Positions 53,909-64,000 of a stretch of 64,000 nt of DNA are shown in pieces. The stretch is taken from contig NZ_PVTZ01000009.1 of assembly GCF_003003125.1 (NCBI RefSeq), positions 62,001-126,000 of the forward strand, given 5' to 3'. A model generated the notes under the pieces. That model searched no databases. It saw only the letters and a list, made by a program, of their open reading frames with translations, and was not told the origin of the DNA. Position 1 is the stretch's first letter, and the number at the start of each line of letters is the position of its first letter. The DNA comes from Laceyella sediminis (GTDB lineage: Bacteria > Bacillota > Bacilli > Thermoactinomycetales > Thermoactinomycetaceae). Position numbers and translations under genes: made by a program.

Positions 53909-56900
53909 ATGTTGGATGTAAACAACTTTGAGTATATGAAAATCGGCCTCGCCTCTCCTGAAAAAATCCGCTCTTGGTCTCGCGGTGAGGTTAAAAAGCC
54001 GGAAACAATCAATTATCGCACGCTCAAACCGGAAAAAGAAGGTTTGTTCTGTGAGAAGATCTTTGGTCCAACCAAAGATTGGGAGTGTCACTGCGGTAAA
54101 TACAAACGCGTTCGTTACAAAGGGGTAGTCTGTGACCGATGCGGCGTGGAAGTGACCCGCGCCAAAGTGCGTCGTGAACGGATGGGCCACATTGAGTTGG
54201 CTGCACCGGTATCCCATATCTGGTATTTCAAAGGGATTCCGAGCCGGATGGGACTAGTGTTGGACATGTCTCCCCGCTCATTGGAGGAAGTCATTTATTT
54301 CGCCTCCTATGTGGTTGTGGACCCGGGTCCGACCCCGTTGGAGAAGAAACAGCTCCTGTCTGAAAAAGAATTTCGCGCTTATCGCGAAAAATACGGCACC
54401 GCCTTTACGGCGATGATGGGCGCGGAAGCGATTAAGCGTCTGTTGCAAGAGATCGACCTCGACAAAGAGGTGGAAAGCCTGAAAGAAGAGTTGCAGACGG
54501 CGCAAGGGCAACGGCGCAACCGCGCGATCAAGCGCTTGGAAGTGTTGGAAGCCTTCCGTGCTTCTGGCAATTCTCCGGATTGGATGATCCTTGACGTGCT
54601 GCCGGTCATCCCGCCGGAGTTGCGGCCGATGGTGCAATTGGATGGTGGACGTTTTGCCACATCCGACTTGAACGATCTCTACCGCCGTGTGATCAACCGT
54701 AACAACCGGTTGAAACGCCTGCTCGACTTGGGTGCACCTGATATCATCGTGCAAAACGAAAAACGGATGTTGCAGGAAGCGGTTGACGCGCTGATCGATA
54801 ACGGTCGTCGCGGTCGTCCGGTTACCGGACCGGGGAATCGCCCACTCAAGTCTCTCTCCCACATGCTGAAAGGGAAGCAGGGTCGTTTCCGGCAAAACCT
54901 ACTTGGGAAGCGTGTTGACTACTCTGGCCGTTCCGTAATCGTCGTCGGCCCGTACCTGAAAATGTACCAATGCGGTTTGCCGAAAGAAATGGCGCTGGAA
55001 CTGTTTAAACCGTTTGTGATGAAAGAGTTGGTTGCGAAGGGGCTCGCGCACAACATTAAGAGCGCCAAGCGCAAAGTGGAGCGCGTTCACCCCGAAGTGT
55101 GGGATGTGTTAGAAGAAGTGATCAAGGAGCATCCTGTGCTCCTCAACCGTGCGCCCACGCTTCACCGTTTGGGAATTCAAGCATTTGAGCCGATTCTTGT
55201 AGAAGGGCGCGCCATTCGTCTTCATCCGCTCGTATGTACGGCGTATAACGCTGACTTCGACGGAGACCAAATGGCTGTGCACGTTCCACTGTCTGCGGAG
55301 GCGCAAGCGGAAGCTCGCCTGTTGATGTTGGCGGCACAAAACATCTTGAACCCGAAAGACGGTAAGCCGGTTGTAACCCCGTCTCAAGATATGGTATTGG
55401 GTTGCTACTACCTGACCATCGAGAAGCAAGGCGAAAAAGGGGAAGGCTCGATCTTTTATTCGATCTCCGAAGCCATCAACGCTTACCAGCATGGCTACGT
55501 CAGCCTGCATTCTCGCATTGCCATTCCAGCGCGCAATGTGAAGAAAACCTCCTTCACTGAAGCGCAGAAAAATAGCTTGTTGGTGACGACTCCGGGTAAG
55601 CTGATCTTCAACGAGATTTTCCCCGAAGAGTTTCCATACATCTGCGAACCGGGCAAAAAGAACTTTGCAAGCACTCCGGATAAATACTTCATCTTTGAAA
55701 AAGGCGTGAATGTCCGCGAATTTATCAGTAAGATGGATGATCCGGGCGCCCTGACCAAAAAGGATCTGGGTGCGGTGATCGCAGAGTGCTTCCGCCGTTT
55801 CGGTACGACCACTACGTCGGAAATCCTCGACCGGGTGAAAGAACTTGGCTATAAGTTCTCTACCAAAGCGGGGATCACAATGTCCGTCTCTGACGTAAAT
55901 GTGCCGGAGGAAAAGAAAGCGATCTTGGCGCAAGCGGAAGAGGATGTCGCCAAAGTGATGAAACAATACCGCCGCGGTTTGATTACCGAAGATGAGCGGT
56001 ACGAGCGCGTCATCTCCATCTGGAGTCGCTCGAAGGATCAGATCACGAAAGTGCTCATGGAAAACATGGGTAAATACAACCCGATTTACATGATGGCGCA
56101 TTCTGGTGCGCGGGGTAACGTATCCCAGATCACCCAGTTGGCAGGGATGCGGGGTCTGATGGCCAACCCATCCGGACGGATCATCGAGCAACCGATCCGC
56201 ACTAACTTCCGTGAAGGCTTGACCGTATTGGAGTACTTCATCTCCACCCACGGTGCGCGAAAAGGTTTGGCGGATACCGCGCTTAGAACGGCTGACTCGG
56301 GTTACTTGACCCGCCGTCTGGTAGACGTGGCGCAAGATGTGATCGTGCGTGAAGAAGATTGTGGCACCGACCGGGGGATGACTGTAAGTGCGATCGCTGA
56401 TGGAAACGAAGTGATCGAAAACTTATATGATCGTCTTGTAGGGCGGTTGGCTTTCCAAACGGTTCGCCATCCGGAAACAGGCGAGGTTATTGTCGGCATC
56501 AATGAGATGATCGACGAAGAGATCGCTAACAAAATCGTCGATGCAGGTCTGAAAGAAGTTACGATTCGCTCGGTTCTTACCTGCCGCACCAAACACGGTG
56601 TTTGCAAAAAGTGCTACGGCCGCAACTTGGCCTTGGGCACACCGGTGGAAATCGGCGAAGCTGTCGGCATTATCGCCGCGCAGTCGATTGGTGAGCCGGG
56701 TACCCAGCTGACGATGCGTACCTTCCACACCGGTGGGGTTGCGGGTGACGACATCACCCAAGGTTTGCCGCGGATTCAGGAGCTGTTTGAAGCGCGCAAT
56801 CCGAAGGGGCAAGCGGTGATCAGCGAGATTGCCGGGGAAGTTGTCGACATTCGTGAAACCAAAGACCGTCGTGAAATCGAGATCAAAGGAGACGTGGAGT

Positions 56901-57523
56901 CCAAAATTCATCCCGTCCCATATGGTTCCCGCCTGCGTGTTTCAGTCGGAGATTATGTCAACGCTGGTGACGAGTTGACAGAGGGTTCTGTTGACCCGAA
57001 AGAGCTTCTGCGCATCAAAGGGGTGGCTGGCGTGCAACGTTACATCCTCCAAGAAGTGCAGAAAGTTTACCGCCTGCAAGGGGTGGAAATTAACGACAAG
57101 CACGTAGAAGTGATGATTCGGCAGATGATGCGCAAGGTACGAATTACCGATGCAGGTACGACCGATTTGTTGCCGGGCGCAGTGGTCGACATTCACGAAT
57201 ATGAGGCGGCTAACCGCAAAGTGTTGTTGAACGGCGGAGATGCGGCTGTTGCTCGTCCTGTCCTGTTGGGGATCACCAAGGCTTCGTTGGAAACAGAGTC
57301 TTACCTGTCAGCGGCATCGTTCCAAGAAACCACACGGGTCTTGACCGATGCGGCGATCAAAGGCAAATTGGATGGACTCTTGGGTCTGAAGGAGAACGTC
57401 ATCATCGGGAAGCTGATTCCCGCTGGAACCGGTATCTCCCGCTATCGCAACCAAACGTATGAGATTGTTGGCGACAAAACTGAATCGGACCAAGCCGGCA
57501 AAGAGACGATGCTTGTTAAGTAG
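53909..57523 (+). CDS. rpoC: RNA polymerase beta' subunit
   Basis: A 1204-aa catalytic subunit. The zinc ribbon [20 protein letters not shown] lies near 60-80, the active-site loop [17 protein letters not shown] binds the catalytic magnesium, the trigger loop region includes [15 protein letters not shown]-type sequence (here [15 protein letters not shown]), and a second zinc site has [11 protein letters not shown]. Length is standard for Firmicutes. GAGGGAGG precedes the ATG. Confidence 0.98.
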   Translation: MLDVNNFEYMKIGLASPEKIRSWSRGEVKKPETINYRTLKPEKEGLFCEKIFGPTKDWECHCGKYKRVRYKGVVCDRCGVEVTRAKVRRERMGHIELAAPVSHIWYFKGIPSRMGLVLDMSPRSLEEVIYFASYVVVDPGPTPLEKKQLLSEKEFRAYREKYGTAFTAMMGAEAIKRLLQEIDLDKEVESLKEELQTAQGQRRNRAIKRLEVLEAFRASGNSPDWMILDVLPVIPPELRPMVQLDGGRFATSDLNDLYRRVINRNNRLKRLLDLGAPDIIVQNEKRMLQEAVDALIDNGRRGRPVTGPGNRPLKSLSHMLKGKQGRFRQNLLGKRVDYSGRSVIVVGPYLKMYQCGLPKEMALELFKPFVMKELVAKGLAHNIKSAKRKVERVHPEVWDVLEEVIKEHPVLLNRAPTLHRLGIQAFEPILVEGRAIRLHPLVCTAYNADFDGDQMAVHVPLSAEAQAEARLLMLAAQNILNPKDGKPVVTPSQDMVLGCYYLTIEKQGEKGEGSIFYSISEAINAYQHGYVSLHSRIAIPARNVKKTSFTEAQKNSLLVTTPGKLIFNEIFPEEFPYICEPGKKNFASTPDKYFIFEKGVNVREFISKMDDPGALTKKDLGAVIAECFRRFGTTTTSEILDRVKELGYKFSTKAGITMSVSDVNVPEEKKAILAQAEEDVAKVMKQYRRGLITEDERYERVISIWSRSKDQITKVLMENMGKYNPIYMMAHSGARGNVSQITQLAGMRGLMANPSGRIIEQPIRTNFREGLTVLEYFISTHGARKGLADTALRTADSGYLTRRLVDVAQDVIVREEDCGTDRGMTVSAIADGNEVIENLYDRLVGRLAFQTVRHPETGEVIVGINEMIDEEIANKIVDAGLKEVTIRSVLTCRTKHGVCKKCYGRNLALGTPVEIGEAVGIIAAQSIGEPGTQLTMRTFHTGGVAGDDITQGLPRIQELFEARNPKGQAVISEIAGEVVDIRETKDRREIEIKGDVESKIHPVPYGSRLRVSVGDYVNAGDELTEGSVDPKELLRIKGVAGVQRYILQEVQKVYRLQGVEINDKHVEVMIRQMMRKVRITDAGTTDLLPGAVVDIHEYEAANRKVLLNGGDAAVARPVLLGITKASLETESYLSAASFQETTRVLTDAAIKGKLDGLLGLKENVIIGKLIPAGTGISRYRNQTYEIVGDKTESDQAGKETMLVK

Positions 57524-57532
57524 AGTTAATTG

Positions 57533-57561
57533 TTGACTTTGCCCAGGCGAGATGTTAATAT
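57533..57561 (+). promoter_or_regulatory. Promoter for the ybxF-rpsL-rpsG-fusA-tuf group
   Basis: TTGACT (57533-57538), 17 bases, TAATAT (57556-57561), right after rpoC. Confidence 0.8.
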
Positions 57562-57604
57562 ATCTTCGTGTGCTTGGGAATTATTCACTTTGGAGGGCGA
57601 TTCA

Positions 57605-57853
57605 ATGTCTTATGAAAAAGTGATACAAGCAGAATCGTTAACGATCGGCACCAAGCAAACGAAGAAGGCCATTGAGCAAGGCCGAGCGCTCGAAGTACTT
57701 GTTGCAGATGATGCGGATCCGCAAATCATTTACCCGATCCTGAAGCTTTGCAAGGATCGCGGCATTCATGTCATCCACGTTGAATCAATGAAGCAACTTG
57801 GCAAAGCTTGCGGCATTGAAGTGGGCGCTGCGACGGCAGCGGTTTTAAAATGA
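57605..57853 (+). CDS. YbxF-like L7Ae family kink-turn RNA-binding protein
   Basis: An 82-aa protein of the L7Ae/L30e fold. TIGTKQTKKAIEQGRALEVLVADDADP and the ILKLCKDRGIHVIHVES segment fit K-turn-binding members such as YbxF of B. subtilis, which sits at the same position before rpsL. ATG 57605 has GGAGGGCG upstream; a longer frame starting at 57530 would run through the promoter. Cellular RNA target unknown. Confidence 0.9.
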   Translation: MSYEKVIQAESLTIGTKQTKKAIEQGRALEVLVADDADPQIIYPILKLCKDRGIHVIHVESMKQLGKACGIEVGAATAAVLK

Positions 57854-57875
57854 TTGTGAGCGACAGAAAATTATC

Positions 57876-57910
57876 GTTGATCGCGTCCCACGGTAGTGGG
57901 CGTGATCAAC
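57876..57910 (+). promoter_or_regulatory. Leader hairpin between the L7Ae-like gene and rpsL
   Basis: GTTGATC pairs with GATCAAC and, after a small mismatch, CCCAC pairs with GTGGG around GGTA. There is no T run directly after, so it may be a processing site, a pausing hairpin or a protein-binding site in the 162-base gap. Confidence 0.55.
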
Positions 57911-58015
57911 TTATATAAAAAAGTCTCGTCGTTCCGATTTTTTTCGGCCATAGATGAAACACCTGGTTCTGTGGTCTTGAAGAGATACAACCAAACTCAG
58001 AAGGGGGTGCCAGTC

Positions 58016-58429
58016 ATGCCAACAATGAACCAGCTCGTGCGCAAAGGTCGCAAAGCTAAAATCAAGAAGTCCAAATCTCCGGCGTTGCAGTACACCTACA
58101 ACACCATGAAGAAAGAGGTTGTGCCACAAAGCGCTCCGCAAAAACGCGGTGTTTGCACTCGTGTGGGCACCATGACTCCTAAAAAACCTAACTCCGCTTT
58201 GCGTAAATATGCGCGTGTTCGTTTGACCAACGGCACGGAGGTTACCGCATACATCCCGGGTATCGGCCACAACCTGCAAGAGCACAGTGTTGTGTTGATC
58301 CGTGGTGGTCGTGTAAAAGACTTGCCAGGGGTTCGTTACCACATCGTTCGTGGTGCGCTTGACACCGCAGGGGTAGCTAACCGTAACCAAGCACGTTCCA
58401 AATACGGAGCGAAACGTCCTAAGAAATAA
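58016..58429 (+). CDS. rpsL: 30S ribosomal protein S12
   Basis: A 137-aa decoding-site protein. [30 protein letters not shown] and [25 protein letters not shown] are diagnostic. The lysine in TPKKPNS, whose change gives streptomycin resistance, is wild type. AAGGGGGTG precedes ATG 58016; the longer frame upstream is not supported. Confidence 0.97.
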   Translation: MPTMNQLVRKGRKAKIKKSKSPALQYTYNTMKKEVVPQSAPQKRGVCTRVGTMTPKKPNSALRKYARVRLTNGTEVTAYIPGIGHNLQEHSVVLIRGGRVKDLPGVRYHIVRGALDTAGVANRNQARSKYGAKRPKK

Positions 58430-58474
58430 TGCAACTGATTCAGCATAGAACAACGAGGAAAAGGAGGGAGAAGC

Positions 58475-58945
58475 ATGCCACGTAAAGGCCCAGTAGCTCG
58501 TCGGGATGCACTGCCAGATCCGATTTACAACAGCAAGCTGGTGACCCGTCTCATCAACCGCCTGATGTATGACGGTAAGAAAGGCACTGCACAACGCATT
58601 TTGTACAATGCATTCGATCTCATTCGCGAACGTTCCGGTAACGATCCGATGGAAGTGTTTGAACAAGCACTGAAAAACGTAATGCCTGTACTGGAGGTTA
58701 AAGCTCGCCGTGTGGGTGGTGCCAACTACCAAGTACCAGTTGAGGTGAAACCAGAACGCCGCACCAGCCTTGGTCTCCGTTGGTTGGTAAGCTACGCTCG
58801 TCTGCGCGGTGAAAAAACCATGGAAGAGCGTTTGGCTAACGAGATCATGGATGCAGCGAACAATACCGGTGCAGCCGTGAAGAAGAAAGAAGATACGCAC
58901 CGTATGGCGGAAGCCAACCGTGCATTTGCTCACTATCGCTGGTAA
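58475..58945 (+). CDS. rpsG: 30S ribosomal protein S7
   Basis: A 156-aa 3'-major-domain assembly protein. [31 protein letters not shown] at the start (two blocks), [16 protein letters not shown] and an [15 protein letters not shown] end are typical. GGAGGGAG precedes the ATG by 5 bases. Confidence 0.97.
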   Translation: MPRKGPVARRDALPDPIYNSKLVTRLINRLMYDGKKGTAQRILYNAFDLIRERSGNDPMEVFEQALKNVMPVLEVKARRVGGANYQVPVEVKPERRTSLGLRWLVSYARLRGEKTMEERLANEIMDAANNTGAAVKKKEDTHRMAEANRAFAHYRW

Positions 58946-58981
58946 ACAACATTCTTTCCAATATGAAGGGAGAAATTTCCG

Positions 58982-61057
58982 ATGGCACGCGAATTCTCCT
59001 TGCAAAATACACGTAACATTGGGATCATGGCTCACATCGACGCTGGTAAAACGACCACAACTGAGCGCATCCTGTTCTACACCGGTCGCGTACACAAAAT
59101 CGGTGAGGTGCACGAAGGTGCAGCCACCATGGACTGGATGGAGCAAGAGCAAGAGCGCGGAATCACCATTACGTCCGCAGCGACGACCGCTCAGTGGAAA
59201 GGTCATCGTGTCAACATCATTGACACTCCAGGACACGTTGATTTTACCGTAGAGGTAGAGCGTTCCCTCCGTGTATTAGACGGAGCAGTAGGTGTTTTTT
59301 GTGCAAAAGGTGGCGTAGAGCCACAATCTGAAACGGTATGGCGTCAAGCTGACCGTTATGGCGTACCGCGTATTGCGTATGTCAACAAAATGGACATTCT
59401 CGGTGCTGATTTCTACGGTGCGGTAGAGCAAATGCGTGAGCGTCTTGGCGCAAATGCTGTGCCGATCCAAATTCCAATCGGCGCTGAAGATCAATTCGAA
59501 GGTGTGATCGACCTCATCACCATGAAGGCGATCATTTACACCGACGATTTGGGTACCACTTCGGAATCACGCGAAATTCCAGCAGAATACGCGGACAAAG
59601 CGGAAGAATACCGCAACAATCTGGTGGAAGCCGTAGCCGAATTGGATGAAGAGCTGATGATGAAATACCTCGAAGGTGAAGAACTCACCCAAGAGGAAAT
59701 CGTTTCTGCTCTCCGCAAAGGTACCTGTGAAGTGAAAATCACTCCGGTTCTCTGCGGTTCTTCTTACAAGAACAAAGGGGTGCAACCACTCCTCGACGCA
59801 GTTGTCGCGTACCTGCCTTCTCCGCTGGACGTACCAGCGATCCAAGGCACCTTACCGGACGGTACGGAAATCGCGCGTCAATCGAGCGACGAAGAGCCGT
59901 TTGCCGCTCTGGCGTTCAAAGTAATGACCGACCCGTACGTAGGGAAGTTGACCTTCTTCCGCGTTTACTCGGGTACGCTTGAATCCGGCTCTTATGTGAT
60001 GAACACCACCAAAGGTAAGCGTGAGCGGATCGGTCGGATCCTGCAAATGCACGCGAACCACCGTGAAGAGATCTCCAAAGTTTACGCCGGTGACATCGCC
60101 GCAGCAGTAGGCTTGAAAGATACCACCACGGGTGAAACCCTCAGTGACGAAAAGAATCCGATCATTCTTGAGTCCATGGAGTTCCCAGAGCCGGTAATCA
60201 AGATTGCTATTGAGCCAAAATCGAAAGCGGACCAAGACAAAATGGGTCTGGCCCTCACCAAATTGGCTGAAGAGGACCCAACTTTCAAAACTTGGACCGA
60301 TGAAGAGACAGGCCAAACGATTATCGCTGGTATGGGTGAGTTGCACCTGGAGATCATTGTTGACCGCTTGAAACGCGAGTTCAAAGTGGAAGCCAACGTT
60401 GGTGCACCACAGGTTGCTTACAAAGAAACCTTCCGCTCCGCTGCGAAGGTGGAAGGGAAATTTGTTCGTCAGTCTGGTGGTCGCGGTCAATACGGTCACG
60501 TATGGATCGAGTTTGAACCATTGGAAGAAGGCGCTGGCTTCGAATTTGTCAACAAAATCGTCGGTGGTGTGGTTCCGAAAGAATACATCCCAGCGGTTCA
60601 AGCAGGTATCGAAGAAGCCATGCAAAACGGTGTCTTGGCTGGATTCCCGTTGGTTGACGTTCGCGCGACCATTGTGGACGGTTCTTACCACGATGTGGAC
60701 TCCTCCGAGATGGCGTTCAAAATTGCTGGTTCAATGGCCCTCAAAGCTGCCAAATCTAAGTGTAACCCAGTCCTCCTGGAGCCGATGATGAAAGTAGAAG
60801 TCACGGTGCCGGAAGACTACATGGGTGACGTGATGGGTGACATCAACTCCCGTCGCGGTCGTGTAGAGGGTATGGAAGCACGCGGTGGCGCTCAAGTGAT
60901 CCGTGCGATGGTGCCTTTGGCGGAAATGTTTGGTTATGTAAGTAACTTGCGTTCCCGCACCCAAGGCCGCGGTGTGTTCTCCATGGTGTTTGACCACTAT
61001 GAAGAAGTACCGCGCAACATCGCTGACGAGATCGTGAAGAAGCGTTCCGGCGAGTAA
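58982..61057 (+). CDS. fusA: Elongation factor G
   Basis: A 691-aa translational GTPase for translocation. GTPase motifs: [15 protein letters not shown] (P loop), [12 protein letters not shown] (switch region), [13 protein letters not shown]; domains II-V follow, with [14 protein letters not shown] and [21 protein letters not shown] precedes the ATG. Sequence context and codon use fit a highly expressed gene. Confidence 0.98.
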   Translation: MAREFSLQNTRNIGIMAHIDAGKTTTTERILFYTGRVHKIGEVHEGAATMDWMEQEQERGITITSAATTAQWKGHRVNIIDTPGHVDFTVEVERSLRVLDGAVGVFCAKGGVEPQSETVWRQADRYGVPRIAYVNKMDILGADFYGAVEQMRERLGANAVPIQIPIGAEDQFEGVIDLITMKAIIYTDDLGTTSESREIPAEYADKAEEYRNNLVEAVAELDEELMMKYLEGEELTQEEIVSALRKGTCEVKITPVLCGSSYKNKGVQPLLDAVVAYLPSPLDVPAIQGTLPDGTEIARQSSDEEPFAALAFKVMTDPYVGKLTFFRVYSGTLESGSYVMNTTKGKRERIGRILQMHANHREEISKVYAGDIAAAVGLKDTTTGETLSDEKNPIILESMEFPEPVIKIAIEPKSKADQDKMGLALTKLAEEDPTFKTWTDEETGQTIIAGMGELHLEIIVDRLKREFKVEANVGAPQVAYKETFRSAAKVEGKFVRQSGGRGQYGHVWIEFEPLEEGAGFEFVNKIVGGVVPKEYIPAVQAGIEEAMQNGVLAGFPLVDVRATIVDGSYHDVDSSEMAFKIAGSMALKAAKSKCNPVLLEPMMKVEVTVPEDYMGDVMGDINSRRGRVEGMEARGGAQVIRAMVPLAEMFGYVSNLRSRTQGRGVFSMVFDHYEEVPRNIADEIVKKRSGE

Positions 61058-61173
61058 TTCCATTTGTTCTAAGGGTTGAGAAACTGGTGAAGCGGGAACT
61101 TTCCGCTTCCCGGATTTTCAAATATCTATTACAATAATACTTAGTTTCATGAGTAAAGGGAGGATACCTAGTC

Positions 61174-62361
61174 ATGGCAAAAGCCAAGTTTGAGCGTACA
61201 AAACCTCACGTAAACATTGGTACCATCGGTCACGTTGACCATGGTAAAACCACTCTGACCGCTGCTATTACCACGGTATTGGCACAAAAAGGTGGCGCAG
61301 AAGCGACCGCTTATGACCAAATCGACAAAGCTCCAGAAGAAAGAGAGCGCGGTATCACCATCTCCACCGCACACGTGGAGTATGAAACCGAAAAGCGTCA
61401 CTATGCTCACGTTGACTGCCCAGGTCACGCTGACTATGTGAAAAACATGATCACCGGTGCTGCGCAAATGGACGGCGCGATCCTGGTAGTATCCGCTGCT
61501 GACGGCCCAATGCCGCAAACTCGTGAACACATCCTGCTCTCCCGTCAGGTAGGCGTTCCATACATCGTTGTGTTCTTGAACAAATGTGACATGGTTGACG
61601 ACGAAGAGTTGCTGGAACTGGTAGAAATGGAAGTACGCGAACTTCTGTCCGAGTACGAATTCCCAGGCGACGACATCCCAGTAGTTGCTGGTTCCGCACT
61701 GAAAGCTCTGGAAGATCCAACTGGTGAATGGGCTCAAAAAATTCTCGACCTGATGAACGCTGTAGACGAGTACATCCCAGAGCCAGAGCGCGACACCGAC
61801 AAAAGCTTCCTGATGCCAGTAGAGGACGTATTCACCATTACTGGTCGTGGTACGGTTGCTACCGGTCGTGTAGAGCGCGGTGTAGTTAAAGTGGGTGACG
61901 AAGTTGAGATCGTAGGTCTTGGCGAAACCCGCAAAACCGTATGTACTGGTGTTGAGATGTTCCGCAAACTGCTCGAATCCGCTCAAGCTGGTGACAACAT
62001 CGGTGCCCTGCTGCGTGGTATTGAGCGTAAAGACATCCAACGTGGTCAAGTACTGTCCAAACCGGGCAGCGTAAAACCACACACCAAATTTAAAGCCCAA
62101 GTTTACGTATTGTCCAAAGAAGAGGGCGGACGTCACACCCCATTCTTCTCCAACTACCGTCCGCAATTCTACTTCCGTACGACTGACGTAACCGGCATCA
62201 TCAAACTGCCAGAAGGCGTTGAAATGTGCATGCCTGGCGACAACATCGAAATGGAAGTAGAACTGATCGCTCCGATCGCGATCGAAGACGGTACCCGCTT
62301 CGCTATCCGTGAAGGTGGACGTACCGTAGGTGCTGGCGCAGTTACCGCTATCATCGAGTAA
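61174..62361 (+). CDS. tuf: Elongation factor Tu
   Basis: A 395-aa GTPase delivering aminoacyl-t[17 protein letters not shown] (P loop), [23 protein letters not shown] and [13 protein letters not shown] (domain II) are intact. AAAGGGAGG is upstream. The 116-bp fusA-tuf gap contains a 7-bp hairpin (GAAGCGG with CCGCTTC). A terminator follows. Confidence 0.98.
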   Translation: MAKAKFERTKPHVNIGTIGHVDHGKTTLTAAITTVLAQKGGAEATAYDQIDKAPEERERGITISTAHVEYETEKRHYAHVDCPGHADYVKNMITGAAQMDGAILVVSAADGPMPQTREHILLSRQVGVPYIVVFLNKCDMVDDEELLELVEMEVRELLSEYEFPGDDIPVVAGSALKALEDPTGEWAQKILDLMNAVDEYIPEPERDTDKSFLMPVEDVFTITGRGTVATGRVERGVVKVGDEVEIVGLGETRKTVCTGVEMFRKLLESAQAGDNIGALLRGIERKDIQRGQVLSKPGSVKPHTKFKAQVYVLSKEEGGRHTPFFSNYRPQFYFRTTDVTGIIKLPEGVEMCMPGDNIEMEVELIAPIAIEDGTRFAIREGGRTVGAGAVTAIIE

Positions 62362-62380
62362 TTTCGCCTAAACCTCAAAA

Positions 62381-62414
62381 AAAGCTGTTAACCCTATGGG
62401 TTAGCAGCTTTTTC
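62381..62414 (+). terminator. Terminator after tuf
   Basis: AAAGCTG-TAACCC pairs with GGGTTA-CAGCTTT around TAT, with TTTTTC after. Confidence 0.92.
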
Positions 62415-62548
62415 ATTTGTATTTCTCATTGAGTGTAGGATGGGGAGGAACAGGGCTGTTGCTCTCTGTTGCCATAAATGACTTTTTCGTTTTTTTCCAG
62501 CTGTCATGGGTTATGGCGGTCTATGCAGTGGAAGCGTTGAGGTATGAC

Positions 62549-62577
62549 TTGCAAGCAGGGCGTCAATCTAGTAAAAT
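62549..62577 (+). promoter_or_regulatory. Upstream promoter of the S10 operon
   Basis: TTGCAA (62549-62554), 17 bases, TAAAAT (62572-62577). Confidence 0.65.
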
Positions 62578-62665
62578 ATTGTAAGTTCGTCGTGTTCATG
62601 AGAGGAATTCAAGTGGTGGCAAGCACTCCCTTATTTGTCGTTTCGGCAAAATCAAAGAAAAAAGC

Positions 62666-62694
62666 TTGCATAAGCCTCTGTTTTTCATTATAAT
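62666..62694 (+). promoter_or_regulatory. Proximal promoter of the S10 operon
   Basis: TTGCAT (62666-62671), 17 bases, TATAAT (62689-62694). It is the better of the two; the interval 62415-62821 holds no gene that I can support apart from these. Confidence 0.8.
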
Positions 62695-62797
62695 CTTGAA
62701 TGTTGTCATGAACGCGATGATGCGAAAGGTTGCCGACACACCCGGCCCCTTTGCCATGGCTGGGCGGGAAATTTTCGCGGAGAAGTTCATTTAATAA

Positions 62798-63130
<333 letters not shown>

Positions 63131-63162
63131 TCCTGACTTTAGAGTGGTAGGAGGTGTACAAA

Positions 63163-63789
63163 GTGAAAGGGATTCTCGGTAAAAAGATCGGGATGACGCA
63201 AATCTTCAACGAAGATGGCGTGGTTGTTCCCGTTACCGTTGTTGAAGCGGGTCCATGCGTAGTGTTGCAAAAGAAAGATATTGCCAATGATGGTTACGAA
63301 GCAATTCAGCTCGGCTTCGAAGAGAAGAAAGAGCATCGTGCGAACAAACCAGAATTGGGCCATGCCAAAAAAGCAAACGCGGCGGCACAAAAATTCATCA
63401 AAGAATTCCGCGGCGTAAACTTGGCTGACTATGAATTGGGCGCGGTAGTAAAAGCCGACATCTTCTCTGAGGGAGAGCTGGTGGATGTAACCGGTACTTC
63501 CAAAGGGAAAGGCTTTGCTGGTGCGATCAAACGCCACAACCAATCCCGCGGGCCGATGAGCCACGGTTCCCGTTATCATCGTGGTCCAGGTTCCTTGGGT
63601 GCGATTGCCCCGGCACGCGTATTCAAAGGCCAAACCTTGCCAGGACGCATGGGCGGAGAGCGCGTAACGACGCAAAACCTGCAAATCGTGCGTGTTGACG
63701 CAGAGAAAAACTTGCTCCTGATCAAAGGTGCAGTACCAGGGCCTAAAAATAGCTATCTCGTAATCAAATCTGCTGTTAAAGGCAGCTAA
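63163..63789 (+). CDS. rplC: 50S ribosomal protein L3
   Basis: A 208-aa assembly-initiator protein. [48 protein letters not shown] (over the central loop) and [16 protein letters not shown] are typical. GTG 63163 with AGGAGGTG 6 bases upstream; an in-frame GTG three codons earlier overlaps that site. Confidence 0.97.
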   Translation: MKGILGKKIGMTQIFNEDGVVVPVTVVEAGPCVVLQKKDIANDGYEAIQLGFEEKKEHRANKPELGHAKKANAAAQKFIKEFRGVNLADYELGAVVKADIFSEGELVDVTGTSKGKGFAGAIKRHNQSRGPMSHGSRYHRGPGSLGAIAPARVFKGQTLPGRMGGERVTTQNLQIVRVDAEKNLLLIKGAVPGPKNSYLVIKSAVKGS

Positions 63790-63818
63790 TTGATCGATCA
63801 AAGAAAGGAGGAGCATCC

Positions 63819-64000
63819 ATGCCAAAGGTAACAGTCTTAGACATGAGCGGTAAACAAGTGGGAGAGATCGAATTGGCAGATGCCATTTTCGGCATTACCC
63901 CAAATGAAGCCGTATTGCATGATGCCGTTGTGATGCAACAAGCATCGCTTCGTCGTGGCACCCATGCTGTGAAAAACCGTGCAGCTGTTCGCGGCGGTGG
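63819..64000 (+). CDS. rplD: 50S ribosomal protein L4 (partial, 3' end outside window)
   Basis: The first 60 residues are present. [20 protein letters not shown] followed by [32 protein letters not shown] is the L4 N-terminal region and the start of its extended loop. AAAGGAGGAG precedes the ATG by 6 bases. The gene is cut by the window edge. Confidence 0.95.
   Translation, partial: MPKVTVLDMSGKQVGEIELADAIFGITPNEAVLHDAVVMQQASLRRGTHAVKNRAAVRGG

Noticed and set aside
55109-56335. 408-codon open frame on the - strand inside rpoC
   Set aside because: Antisense of rpoC, which is complete and unmistakable on the + strand.
57911-59236. 441-codon open frame on the - strand
   Set aside because: It runs opposite rpsL and rpsG and into fusA; the protein is phenylalanine-, threonine- and histidine-rich junk typical of the antisense of highly biased ribosomal genes, and it has no ribosome site.
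61168-62166. 332-codon open frame on the - strand inside tuf
   Set aside because: Antisense of tuf; aromatic-rich composition and no start signal.

Overview
The window reads as a chromosomal segment of a low-to-mid-GC, endospore-forming Firmicute of the order Bacillales. The evidence is the gene order ctsR-mcsA-mcsB-clpC-radA-disA-pssA-carD-PIN/TRAM-ispD-ispF-gltX-cysE-cysS-mrnC-rlmB-yacP-sigH-rpmG-secE-nusG-rplKAJL-rpoBC-ybxF-rpsL-rpsG-fusA-tuf-rpsJ-rplC-rplD, the CtsR operator, the Cys T-box, the L10 leader and sigma-H. The pssA and DUF1573-like genes between disA and carD are unlike Bacillus subtilis and fit a deeper lineage. Thermoactinomycetaceae or a Paenibacillus/Alicyclobacillus-like group is my inference and is not proven by the sequence.

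Region 1 (1-13.8 kb) is an accessory Tad/Flp-type pilus locus: the end of a CpaB-like protein, the TadA ATPase, TadB and TadC platform proteins, a small class III pilin, then, after a strong hairpin, a VWA lipoprotein and a membrane protein. Three tandem copies follow of a two-gene cassette of about 2 kb. Each cassette has a secreted protein with a long glycine-rich hydrophobic C-terminus and a TTG-started cytosolic partner. The locus closes with a TadG-like protein, a TadE-like pseudopilin and an unusual TadE-M23 peptidase fusion. The cassette pair is the best candidate here for an undescribed system.

Region 2 (13.8-27 kb) is a mixed stretch: copies of a roughly 130-bp MITE-like repeat with inverted ends, two small unknown genes, an aldehyde dehydrogenase facing an HxlR regulator, a pseudokinase operon (two paralogous catalytically dead kinases, the second fused to a membrane anchor and TPRs, plus a tiny exported protein), tRNA-Ala(TGC), an M50 protease, a YtkA-like lipoprotein beside a NarL-type two-component system, a HAD phosphatase and an MgtC family protein. 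A structured but unexplained intergenic region lies near 24.9-25.1 kb.

Region 3 (27-45.5 kb) starts with the CtsR heat-shock/protein quality-control operon, whose mcsB-clpC spacer carries 66-67 bp tandem repeats. It continues with DNA repair and c-di-AMP synthesis, phospholipid synthesis, CarD, isoprenoid and tRNA-charging genes, and cysteine genes under a T-box, and ends with sigma-H.

Region 4 (45.7-64 kb) is the transcription/translation superoperon region, from L33, SecE and NusG through L11, L1, L10 and L7/L12, the RNA polymerase beta and beta' subunits, S12, S7, EF-G and EF-Tu, into the S10 operon, which is cut within rplD at the right edge.
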